A stretch of 9,154 nt of DNA from an uncultured Clostridia bacterium (lineage in GTDB: Bacteria > Bacillota > Clostridia > Oscillospirales > Oscillospiraceae): the NCBI GenBank assembly GCA_945918815.1, contig CAMEIU010000085.1:1-9154 (forward strand). Direction: 5' to 3'. Shown here piece after piece: positions 1-5,787 of the stretch. Every line of letters begins with the position of its first letter. The first letter of the stretch is position 1. Below the pieces are notes generated by a model that did no database searches, was not told where the DNA came from, and saw only the letters and a list, made by a program, of their open reading frames with translations. The position numbers and the translations under genes are program-made.

Positions 1-953
1 CCCCCCACCGGGACACCCCGGAGGGCAAGCGGGTCTCGGACATGCGCTTTGTGGAATCCGCCGCCCGCAGCGTGGGCAGCGTCCTGCGGCCCGGCAACCT
101 GTGCGTGCTGGAGTCCACCTCTCCCCCCTACTCCACCCGTCTGGTGGAGAGCATCGTGTCCGAGGTCAGCGGCGTGGCCCCCGAGGAATTCATGACGGCC
201 CACTGCCCCGAGCGCATCATTCCCGGCCGGATGCTCATTGAATTACGGGAGAACGACCGCATTGTCGGCGCGACCCGGCCCGAATCTGCCCAGTATGCCA
301 AGGAAATCTACCAGCCCGTGGTCACCAAGGGCACCATCCGCGTCACCGACGATCTGACGGCGGAGATGTGCAAGCTGGTGGAGAACACCTTCCGGGACAT
401 CAACATTGCCTACGCCAACGAGCTGAGCAAGGTCTGCGACCGGCTGGGCATCGACGTGTTCAACCTGATTCAGCTGGCCAACTGCCATCCCCGGGTCAAC
501 GTCCACACCCCCGGCGTCGGCGTCGGCGGCCACTGCATCGCCGTGGACCCCTGGTTCATCCATGAGAAATTTGAGGACATCACGCCTTTGATCTACCAGG
601 CCCGCCTGGTCAACGACGGCAAGCCCCAATGGGTGGCGGACCGGATCGAAAGGGACGTGATTCCCGGCTGCAAAATCGCCGTGCTGGGCATGAGCTTCAA
701 GCCCAATATCGACGACATCCGGGAGAGCCCCTCGGTGGAGCTGGCGAAGATTCTGAGAGAACGGGGCTACGAGGTTCTGGCCTGCGAGCCCTTTGTGCAG
801 GGCGACGTGGCAGGCTTTGAAAACCACAGTCTCGAGGACGCCATGGCCCGGTGCGACTACGCCGTGGTCACCCTGGCCCACGATCCCTTCAAGGCCAATA
901 AAGAACTGATCGCATCCAAGCCCTACTACGACTGTGTGGGCCTGATGCGGTAA
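1..953 (+). CDS. wecC: UDP-N-acetyl-D-mannosamine dehydrogenase, 5'-truncated by window edge
   Basis: Nucleotide-sugar dehydrogenase of the UDP-glucose/GDP-mannose dehydrogenase superfamily. It oxidises UDP-ManNAc to UDP-ManNAcA with two NAD+, supplying uronic acids for cell-surface polysaccharide. The frame is open to the left edge (codon phase begins at base 3), so the ATG at 42 is internal. About 316 codons are visible of the usual ~420; the N-terminal NAD-binding Rossmann GxGxxG lies outside. Visible in order: LESTSPP (end of the NAD domain), AHCPERIIPG, the central-domain AEMCKLVENTFRD with its conserved Lys, and GVGVGGHCIAVDPWF, whose Cys (codon 534-536) is the catalytic nucleophile. 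The C-terminal UDP-binding domain starts near GMSFKPNIDDIRESPS. HPRVN before the catalytic loop and VDPWFI after it favour WecC over UDP-glucose dehydrogenase. Stop TAA at 951-953. The partner epimerase (WecB) is not in the window. The family call is firm; exact sugar specificity is inferred. Confidence 0.88.
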   Translation, partial: PHRDTPEGKRVSDMRFVESAARSVGSVLRPGNLCVLESTSPPYSTRLVESIVSEVSGVAPEEFMTAHCPERIIPGRMLIELRENDRIVGATRPESAQYAKEIYQPVVTKGTIRVTDDLTAEMCKLVENTFRDINIAYANELSKVCDRLGIDVFNLIQLANCHPRVNVHTPGVGVGGHCIAVDPWFIHEKFEDITPLIYQARLVNDGKPQWVADRIERDVIPGCKIAVLGMSFKPNIDDIRESPSVELAKILRERGYEVLACEPFVQGDVAGFENHSLEDAMARCDYAVVTLAHDPFKANKELIASKPYYDCVGLMR

Positions 954-1012
954 AAAGATCCTCATGCCCCTTATCAGGGGGCGATTGTACCGATTACCGC
1001 CCTGCGTTTCAT

Positions 1013-1102
1013 TGTAGGGCGCGGCCACTGGACGTGCCGCATGCAGGCAGCTGCCTTTCGGAACCAACTGCCCTACGGCGCGTCGAGTCGCCGCGCCCTA
1101 CA
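1013..1102 (+). repeat. 90-bp foldback repeat, copy A
   Basis: A non-coding GC-rich unit bounded by TGTAGGGCGCGGC on the left and its complement GCCGCGCCCTACA on the right. The terminal arms are about 27 bp with roughly three mismatches, so the single strand can fold back. A second copy lies inverted at 5577-5665, and the two agree at most positions along the whole length, including the internal segments GGAACCAACTGCC and CCACTGGACGTGCCG. No ORF of its own. This looks like a MITE or REP-type dispersed element; its mobility is inferred from the two copies. Confidence 0.8.
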
Positions 1103-1259
1103 GCGGGCTTGGAAGTGTGAAGCCGGCAGAAGTTCGTCCAACACCCCGTACCTCCTCGGAGGGCAGCGGCATTGTGTGAAATGCTTCTGAGAAACGCACA
1201 AATGTGCGCAGCAAAAATCATGCAAATCTGCCAAACCGAAATCGACATCCACTTTTTCC

Positions 1260-1288
1260 TTGCCGTGCAACAGAGATCGTGGTATAAT
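1260..1288 (+). promoter_or_regulatory. Sigma-70/SigA-type promoter for the FAD-protein gene
   Basis: The -35 is TTGCCG at 1260-1265, then a 17-nt spacer, then a perfect -10 TATAAT at 1283-1288. The transcript would start near 1295 and carry a leader of about 70 nt before the ATG at 1366. The leader contains a terminator-like hairpin (separate entry). Confidence 0.75.
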
Positions 1289-1313
1289 TGTTCAGGTAAA
1301 TATGTTATCGTAT

Positions 1314-1347
1314 TGCCCGGGGAGCTGAAGGCTTCGCGGGCATTTTT
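1314..1347 (+). promoter_or_regulatory. Terminator-like hairpin in the 5' leader (possible attenuator)
   Basis: The outer stem TGCCCG (1314-1319) pairs with CGGGCA (1337-1342). After one G/G mismatch, GGAGC (1321-1325) pairs with GCTTC (1331-1335), including one G-U, around a TGAAG loop. Five T residues follow at 1343-1347. The structure lies between the promoter (-10 at 1283-1288) and the ribosome binding site GGAGGAA (1354-1360). It therefore has intrinsic-terminator form in a position where it could stop leader transcription before the gene. No alternative anti-terminator pairing, leader peptide or known riboswitch was recognised. Confidence 0.55.
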
Positions 1348-1365
1348 ACGGATGGAGGAACGAAC

Positions 1366-2763
1366 ATGCAAACTGACGTGGTGATCGTGGGCGCGGGACC
1401 GGCCGGAATTTTCACGGCCATTGAGATGCTGAAAAAGGGCAGCAAGCAGAAAATTGTCCTGGTGGAAAAGGGCCAGCCGGTGGAAAAACGCCACTGCCCC
1501 AAAAACCAGACGAAAAAATGTATGAATTGCAAACCCTACTGCCATATCACCACGGGCTTCTCCGGCGCGGGCGCGTTTTCCGACGGCAAGCTGTCACTGA
1601 GCTACGAGGTCGGCGGCGACCTGCCCAGCCTCATCGGCGAGGACCTGGCCCAGGAGACCATCAACTATACCGACAAGATCTACCTGGAATTCGGCGCCGA
1701 CGAGCATGTGGAGGGCCTGGGCAACACGGAGGCAGTGAAGGAGATCCGCAAGCGGGCCATTCAGGCGGGATTGAAGCTGGTGGACTGCCCCATCCGGCAC
1801 CTTGGTACCGAGAAGGCCCAGGACCTGTATCTCTCCATTGAGAAGTATCTCCAGAACCACGGCGTGGAGATGATCTTCGGCTACTCCTGCGACGATCTGA
1901 TCCTCGAGGGCGACTGCTGCAAGGGCGTGCGCATCACCAACGGCAAGGACTCCATGGAGATCACCGCCAACCACACGGTCATCGCCACGGGCCGCCGGGG
2001 CGCGGACTGGCTGGAGCAGCTGTGCGCCTCCTATTCCATCGCCCACCAGCCCGGCACCGTGGACATCGGCGTCCGGGTGGAGGTCCGCAACGAGGTCATG
2101 GAGAAGGTCAACGAGGTCCTCTATGAGTCCAAGCTCATCGGCTATCCCCGGCCCTTCAAAAACAAGGTCCGCACCTTCTGCCAGAATCCCGGCGGCTTCG
2201 TCAGCCAGGAGAACTACGACAACGATCTGGCGGTGGTCAACGGCCACTCCTATAAGGAACTGAAATCCAACAACACCAACCTGGCCATCCTCTGCTCCCA
2301 CAATTTCTCCGTGCCCTTCAACCAGCCCATCGCCTACGCCCAGAAGGTGGGCGAGCTGACCAACATGCTGGCCAACGGCCAGATCCTGGTCCAGCGGTTC
2401 GGCGACATTCTGGACGGCAAGCGGACGTGGCAGAAGGAGTTGGCCCAGTCCAACATCCGGCCCACCCTGCCGGACGCCGTGGCCGGTGATATCACCGCCG
2501 CCATGCCCTACCGGGCCATGGTCAACATCATCAACTTCATCCAGGCCATGGACCATGTGGTGCCCGGCTTTGCCTCCTATGAGACCCTGCTCTACTCCCC
2601 GGAGCTGAAATTCTACTCCAACCGGGTGAAGATGGACCAGGACTTCAACACCAACGTCAGGGGCCTCCACTGCCTGGGCGACTCCAGCGGCTGGACCCGC
2701 GGCCTGATGATGGCCTCCGTCATGGGCGTGCTCATGGGAAGAAAACTCAGCGAAGAAGGCTAA
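1366..2763 (+). CDS. COG2509-type FAD-dependent dehydrogenase/oxidoreductase of unknown substrate
   Basis: A 465-residue flavoprotein. The N-terminus DVVIVGAGPAG (residues 4-14) is the Rossmann dinucleotide-binding GxGxxG, followed by an acidic residue (E34) at the end of strand 2 that would bind the adenosine ribose of FAD. A cysteine cluster C44-x7-C52-x2-C55-x3-C59 leads straight into GFSGAGAFSDGKL, the signature segment of this uncharacterised dehydrogenase family. The C-terminal GDSSGWTRGLMMASVMG is the usual second FAD contact region of two-dinucleotide-binding flavoproteins. No signal peptide or membrane segment, so cytosolic. The start is set by GGAGGAA at 1354-1360, 5 nt before the ATG. 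It has its own promoter and terminator, so it appears monocistronic, although it sits just upstream of dnaX. The family call is firm; substrate and physiological role are unknown. The cysteines could bind a metal or Fe-S cluster or be redox active; the sequence does not decide. Confidence 0.85.
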   Translation: MQTDVVIVGAGPAGIFTAIEMLKKGSKQKIVLVEKGQPVEKRHCPKNQTKKCMNCKPYCHITTGFSGAGAFSDGKLSLSYEVGGDLPSLIGEDLAQETINYTDKIYLEFGADEHVEGLGNTEAVKEIRKRAIQAGLKLVDCPIRHLGTEKAQDLYLSIEKYLQNHGVEMIFGYSCDDLILEGDCCKGVRITNGKDSMEITANHTVIATGRRGADWLEQLCASYSIAHQPGTVDIGVRVEVRNEVMEKVNEVLYESKLIGYPRPFKNKVRTFCQNPGGFVSQENYDNDLAVVNGHSYKELKSNNTNLAILCSHNFSVPFNQPIAYAQKVGELTNMLANGQILVQRFGDILDGKRTWQKELAQSNIRPTLPDAVAGDITAAMPYRAMVNIINFIQAMDHVVPGFASYETLLYSPELKFYSNRVKMDQDFNTNVRGLHCLGDSSGWTRGLMMASVMGVLMGRKLSEEG

Positions 2764-2773
2764 AAATATGATA

Positions 2774-2823
2774 CGCACCCTCGTGCCCCTACAAGGGGTG
2801 GCACGGGGGCGCGTTCTATTTTT
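2774..2823 (+). terminator. Rho-independent terminator after the FAD-protein gene
   Basis: A long hairpin starts 11 nt after the stop codon. CGC (2774-2776) pairs with GCG (2811-2813), then after one mismatch CCCTCGTGCC pairs with GGCACGGGGG, then CC with GG across a one-base bulge, with loop 2790-2796. The tail is TTCTATTTTT (2814-2823). It separates the FAD gene from the dnaX promoter. Confidence 0.75.
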
Positions 2824-2835
2824 CAAAGATTTCTA

Positions 2836-2864
2836 TTTTCTTTCTACCAGATTTCGTGTATAAT
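2836..2864 (+). promoter_or_regulatory. Promoter for dnaX (strong -10, weak -35)
   Basis: A perfect TATAAT lies at 2859-2864 and the preceding region is AT-rich. At 17-nt spacing the -35 position (2836-2841) reads TTTTCT, a poor match. The start of transcription would be near 2871. A near-perfect Shine-Dalgarno AGGAGGTG follows at 2878-2885, five bases before the dnaX ATG, leaving a very short leader of about 20 nt. Confidence 0.55.
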
Positions 2865-2890
2865 AGAAAGGCTATGTAGGAGGTGACGCC

Positions 2891-4510
2891 ATGTACCAGG
2901 CATTGTATCGGAAATACCGGCCCCAGACCTTTGACGATGTGGTGGGGCAGAAGCCGGTCACCGAGACGCTGAAAACCCAGCTCCGCACCGGGAAGCTGAG
3001 CCACGCCTATCTGTTCACCGGCACCCGGGGCACCGGCAAGACCTCCTGTGCCAAAATTCTGGCCAAGGCCGTCAACTGTCTGGATTTACAGGACGGCAAT
3101 CCCTGCGGCCGCTGTGCCGCCTGCCGGGCCATCGATTCCGGCAGCTGCATGGACGTGCTGGAGATCGACGCGGCCTCCAACAACGGCGTGGATCAGGTCC
3201 GCGCGTTAAGAGACGACGCCATCTACTCCCCTTCCGAGGTGCGGAAGCGGGTCTATATTGTGGACGAGGTCCACATGCTGTCCATGGCAGCCTTCAACGC
3301 CCTCTTAAAGATCATCGAGGAACCGCCTCCCCATCTGATGTTCATTCTGGCGACCACGGAGCTCCACAAGGTCCCGGCCACCATTCTGTCCCGGTGCCAG
3401 CGGTTCTCCTTCCGGCGGCTGACCCAGGAGGACATTGCCGCCCGGCTCAACTTTATCGCCTATCAGGAGCAGATCGACCTGGAGCCGGAGGCCTGCCGCC
3501 TGCTGGCCCGTCTGGCCGACGGCGCATTGCGGGACGGCGTCAGTTTGTTGGACCAGTGCGCCTCGGCAGCCTCGGGAGCCGTAACGGCGGAGCTGGTCTA
3601 CGGCGCTCTGGGCCTGGCCGGTGAGAAGCGCACGGCCCAGCTCATGGAGTCCGTGGCCAATCACGACGCCAAAACGGCCCTGGAGCTGTTTTCCGGCCTC
3701 TACGCCGGCGGCAAGGACATCGCCGCCATGCTGGACGAGCTGACAGCATTGAGCCGGGACCTGCTGATTTTGAAGACCGCCCCCAAGAGCGGCCTGACCA
3801 TGCTCTCCGGCGTGGCCACGGACCAGGAGGCCCTGGGCCTTTTGAACCGGTTCACTCCGGCGGAGCTGCTGCGGATCACCACAGTCCTCCAGGAGACGGC
3901 GGCGGGCTTTGTGAAAAGCGCCAACCGAAGGGTGGACGCGGAATTGTGCATTCTGCGGCTGTGCGATCCCAGCCTGGATCTGGACGCCAGAAGCCTCAAC
4001 GCACGGCTCAGCCGGGTGGAGGATCAGCTGGCCTCGGGCCAGGTGACGGTGCGAACCGCCGCTCCTGCAAGCCGGGAACCGGAGGACGACGACCGGCCCC
4101 CCATGCCCGACGATGACGACGCGCCGCCGGTGTTCGAGGAAGCGCCGCCGGTGCCGCGGGTGGAGGAAGCGCCCTCGGGCTTCTGGGCGGATTTCGTGGC
4201 AAGAGTAAAGCCGGAGCTGTCCAACCGGTACAAGGGATTCTTCGCCGTAGGCGGTCCGGTGAATCCGCAGCTGGCGGCGGGAATTCTGACGCTGGTGGCG
4301 GACACCGGGTTTGTGCTGAAGCAGATTGACACCCCGGCCGTCCTGGAGCCCGCGACTCGCATTGCGTCGGCCCTGCTGGGCCAACCCATGAAGGTCCGCT
4401 GCACCTTAAAAGGCAAGACCAATCCCATGACCGGCGGCAAAGACCCCCTCCAGGACCTGCTGGCCTTTGGAAAGCAGCATGAGGACATTGTGACGATTCG
4501 GGAAAAATAA
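2891..4510 (+). CDS. dnaX: DNA polymerase III subunit gamma/tau
   Basis: Clamp-loader ATPase that loads the beta sliding clamp and ties polymerase cores together at the fork. The 539 residues show the AAA+ module in order: MYQALYRKYRPQTFDDVVGQ at the N-terminus; Walker A GTRGTGKT (44-51); the DnaX zinc module C63, C72, C75, C78; Walker B VDEVHML (D125, E126); sensor 1 ATTE (154-157); the SRC motif with arginine finger (167-169); and sensor 2 GALRD (211-215). Helical lid and domain III run to about 385. A low-complexity Pro/Asp/Glu linker (about 390-430) leads to a C-terminal domain starting at GFWADF, as in Firmicutes tau proteins. No slippery A-run able to give a gamma-type frameshift product was seen. 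The start is fixed by AGGAGGTG five bases upstream. It heads the conserved dnaX-ybaB-recR cluster. Confidence 0.97.
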   Translation: MYQALYRKYRPQTFDDVVGQKPVTETLKTQLRTGKLSHAYLFTGTRGTGKTSCAKILAKAVNCLDLQDGNPCGRCAACRAIDSGSCMDVLEIDAASNNGVDQVRALRDDAIYSPSEVRKRVYIVDEVHMLSMAAFNALLKIIEEPPPHLMFILATTELHKVPATILSRCQRFSFRRLTQEDIAARLNFIAYQEQIDLEPEACRLLARLADGALRDGVSLLDQCASAASGAVTAELVYGALGLAGEKRTAQLMESVANHDAKTALELFSGLYAGGKDIAAMLDELTALSRDLLILKTAPKSGLTMLSGVATDQEALGLLNRFTPAELLRITTVLQETAAGFVKSANRRVDAELCILRLCDPSLDLDARSLNARLSRVEDQLASGQVTVRTAAPASREPEDDDRPPMPDDDDAPPVFEEAPPVPRVEEAPSGFWADFVARVKPELSNRYKGFFAVGGPVNPQLAAGILTLVADTGFVLKQIDTPAVLEPATRIASALLGQPMKVRCTLKGKTNPMTGGKDPLQDLLAFGKQHEDIVTIREK

Positions 4511-4517
4511 GCACACA

Positions 4518-4567
4518 GAGAAATTGGAATTTGTACATTGTCCATTGCCCTTCAATTCCAGTTTTCC
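4518..4567. repeat. Small inverted repeat between dnaX and ybaB
   Basis: AAATTGGAATT (4521-4531) can pair with AATTCCAGTTT (4554-4564), including one G-U, around a 22-nt spacer that contains ATTGTCCATTG. The left arm, GAAATTGGAATTTGT (4520-4534), recurs almost unchanged in two other intergenic regions (5681-5697 inverted, 7515-7531). There is no T-run after the hairpin, so it is not a good terminator. No convincing promoter was found in this ~100-bp gap. Confidence 0.5.
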
Positions 4568-4613
4568 GGTTTCATGAAAAATCAAAAATACATTGAAATA
4601 AGGAGTTTTTATC

Positions 4614-4961
4614 ATGGCAAAAGGCGGATATCGGGGCGGCATGCCCATGGGCGGTATGAACATGAACATGGTCAAGCAGGCCCAGAAGATGCAGCAGCAG
4701 ATGCTGCAGATGCAGCAGGAAATGGAGTCCAAGGAGTACGAGGCCACGGCCGGCGGCGGCATGGTCACGGCGGCGGTCAACGGCAAGCACGAGCTGCTGC
4801 GCCTGTCCATCGACCCGGAGGCTGTGGACCCGGAGGATGTGGAGATGCTCCAGGACATGGTCATCGCGGCGGTCAACGAGGCCATGCGCAAGGCCGAGGC
4901 CGACGCCACGGCCAACATGTCCAAGCTGACCGGCGGCCTGAACCTGGGCGGCCTGCTGTAA
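4614..4961 (+). CDS. ybaB: YbaB/EbfC-family nucleoid-associated protein
   Basis: A 115-residue cytosolic DNA-binding protein of the YbaB/EbfC family, which acts as a dimer and is almost always encoded between dnaX and recR. The N-terminus is glycine- and methionine-rich (residues 1-19, seven Met). A Gln/Met-rich amphipathic helix follows (about 20-42, KQAQKMQQQMLQMQQEM), then the conserved AGGGMVTAAVNGKHELLRLS strand region and VDPEDVEMLQDMV, and a long C-terminal helix rich in Ala and acidic residues. The start is supported by AAGGAG at 4600-4605, 8 nt before the ATG; the alternative internal Met residues (positions 10, 12, 15) have no ribosome binding site. recR begins one base after its stop, so translational coupling is likely. 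The family assignment is firm; its cellular role is inferred from homologues. Confidence 0.95.
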   Translation: MAKGGYRGGMPMGGMNMNMVKQAQKMQQQMLQMQQEMESKEYEATAGGGMVTAAVNGKHELLRLSIDPEAVDPEDVEMLQDMVIAAVNEAMRKAEADATANMSKLTGGLNLGGLL

Positions 4962-4962
4962 T

Positions 4963-5562
4963 ATGCGCTATTTTCCTGCCGCCCTGGAGCGGCTGACAGA
5001 GCAATTCGCACGGCTGCCGGGCATCGGCGGCAAGACGGCCCAACGGCTGGCCTTCCACGTTTTGAGCCTCCCCCAGGAGGAAGCGGAGGAATTCGCCCAG
5101 GCCATTCTGGACGCCCGCCGGACCGTGCGCACCTGCAAGGTGTGCCAGAACCTGACGGACCAGGAGGTCTGCCCCATCTGCGGCAACCCAGAACGGGATC
5201 AGGGCCTCATCTGCGTGGTGGCGGAGCCCAAGGACGTCATCGCCATGGAGCGATCCCGGGAGTACAACGGGGTCTACCATGTGCTCCACGGCGTCATCTC
5301 CCCCCTGAACCACGTCGGTCCCGACGATCTGCGGATCCGGGAGCTGCTGGACCGGGTGGCACAGGGCGGCGTCCGGGAGGTCATCATGGCCACCAATCCC
5401 GACACCGAGGGCGAGGCCACGGCCATGTACTTAAGCCGCCTGCTCCGGCCTCTGGAGGTCAAGGTCACCCGGTTGGCCTACGGCATCCCCGTGGGCAGCC
5501 AGCTGGAATACGCCGACGAAGTGACCCTGCTCCGCGCCCTGGAGGGACGGAGAGAGATCTAG
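4963..5562 (+). CDS. recR: Recombination mediator protein RecR
   Basis: Works with RecO (and RecF) to load RecA onto SSB-coated single-stranded DNA during gap repair. The 199 residues match the usual family length. Seen in order: a helix-hairpin-helix LPGIGGKTAQRLA (18-30); a C4 zinc finger C58, C61, C70, C73 (CKVC...CPIC); and a Toprim domain from about 82, with VVAEPKDV carrying the conserved Glu88 and NPDTEGEATA (145-154) carrying the acidic pair. The C-terminal LAYGIPVGSQLEYADEVTL is the Walker-like segment that closes the ring. The ATG lies one base after the ybaB TAA and has only a weak GGGCGG upstream, so it probably relies on translational coupling. Last gene of the cluster; transcription would end at the hairpin near 5748. 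Confidence 0.97.
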   Translation: MRYFPAALERLTEQFARLPGIGGKTAQRLAFHVLSLPQEEAEEFAQAILDARRTVRTCKVCQNLTDQEVCPICGNPERDQGLICVVAEPKDVIAMERSREYNGVYHVLHGVISPLNHVGPDDLRIRELLDRVAQGGVREVIMATNPDTEGEATAMYLSRLLRPLEVKVTRLAYGIPVGSQLEYADEVTLLRALEGRREI

Positions 5563-5576
5563 CTGCTCAGATTTCC

Positions 5577-5665
5577 TGTAGGGCGCGGCGACCCGACGCG
5601 CCGTTTGGCAGTTGGTTCCGGGATGCAGCTGCATACAGCGGCACGTCCAGTGGCCGTGCCCTACA
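5577..5665 (-). repeat. 90-bp foldback repeat, copy B (inverted relative to copy A)
   Basis: The reverse complement of this segment matches 1013-1102 at nearly every position. The differences cluster in the centre (near GCATGCAGGCAG versus GTATGCAG) plus a few single-base changes. It starts 14 nt after the recR stop. The ends read TGTAGGGC...GCCCTACA on either strand. With copy A it brackets the FAD-dnaX-ybaB-recR block as a pair of inverted repeats about 4.5 kb apart. Confidence 0.8.
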
Positions 5666-5680
5666 GGAAGCTGTACATCA

Positions 5681-5697
5681 ACAAATCCCAATTTTCC
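5681..5697 (-). repeat. Short dispersed motif, copy 2
   Basis: ACAAATCCCAATTTTCC on the plus strand, that is GGAAAATTGGGATTTGT on the minus strand. The same motif occurs at 4520-4534 and 7515-7531. Here it lies 15 bp from the end of foldback copy B, which suggests it belongs to the surrounding repeat-rich segment. Between it and the terminator at 5748 nothing else is recognisable. Confidence 0.5.
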
Positions 5698-5747
5698 GCT
5701 TTACCGGGGAGTTGCTCCAAAGGATTTGATGCAACGATAAACAATAA

Positions 5748-5784
5748 CCCGTCGTGCCCTCTGAGAGGAAGCACGACGGGCTTT
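5748..5784. terminator. Bidirectional terminator between recR and the nucleoside kinase
   Basis: A perfect 10-bp stem CCCGTCGTGC (5748-5757) / GCACGACGGG (5771-5780) with an inner CCTC/GAGG extension and a three-base loop. On the plus strand it is followed by CTTTCTGTT, on the minus strand by TTATTGTTT. The flanking genes converge here: recR from the left, and the kinase, whose stop codon is 5788-5790, from the right. One hairpin can therefore end both transcripts. Confidence 0.85.
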
Positions 5785-5787
5785 CTG

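Noticed and set aside
966..982. Small hairpin GCCCC/GGGGC just after the wecC stop, considered as a terminator
   Set aside because: The stem is only 5 bp and is followed by GATTGTACC with no T-run; a terminator for wecC is not convincing here.
1009..1545. Minus-strand open frames across the 954-1365 gap and the start of the FAD gene
   Set aside because: They run through the foldback repeat, promoter and leader and overlap the real FAD gene antisense. No recognisable domain and no supporting neighbour.
1594..2826. Long minus-strand open frame (410 codons) antisense to the FAD gene
   Set aside because: Its His/Val/Gly/Asp-rich low-complexity composition is typical of the antisense of high-GC codons; the plus strand carries clear FAD-binding motifs.
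2891..4510. Programmed frameshift in dnaX making a short gamma subunit
   Set aside because: No A-AAA-AAG-like slippery run with a following stem was found before the linker; a single tau-type product is the simplest reading.
4511..4613. Separate promoter for ybaB in the dnaX-ybaB gap
   Set aside because: The best -10-like hexamer TACATT (4589-4594) has no matching -35 at 16-18 nt; the gap is AT-rich but not convincing as a promoter.
5577..5665. Repeat copies and foldback elements as a CRISPR array
   Set aside because: Copies are single, inverted, widely separated and lack regular spacers; the heptamer tandem has no spacers at all. No cas genes nearby.
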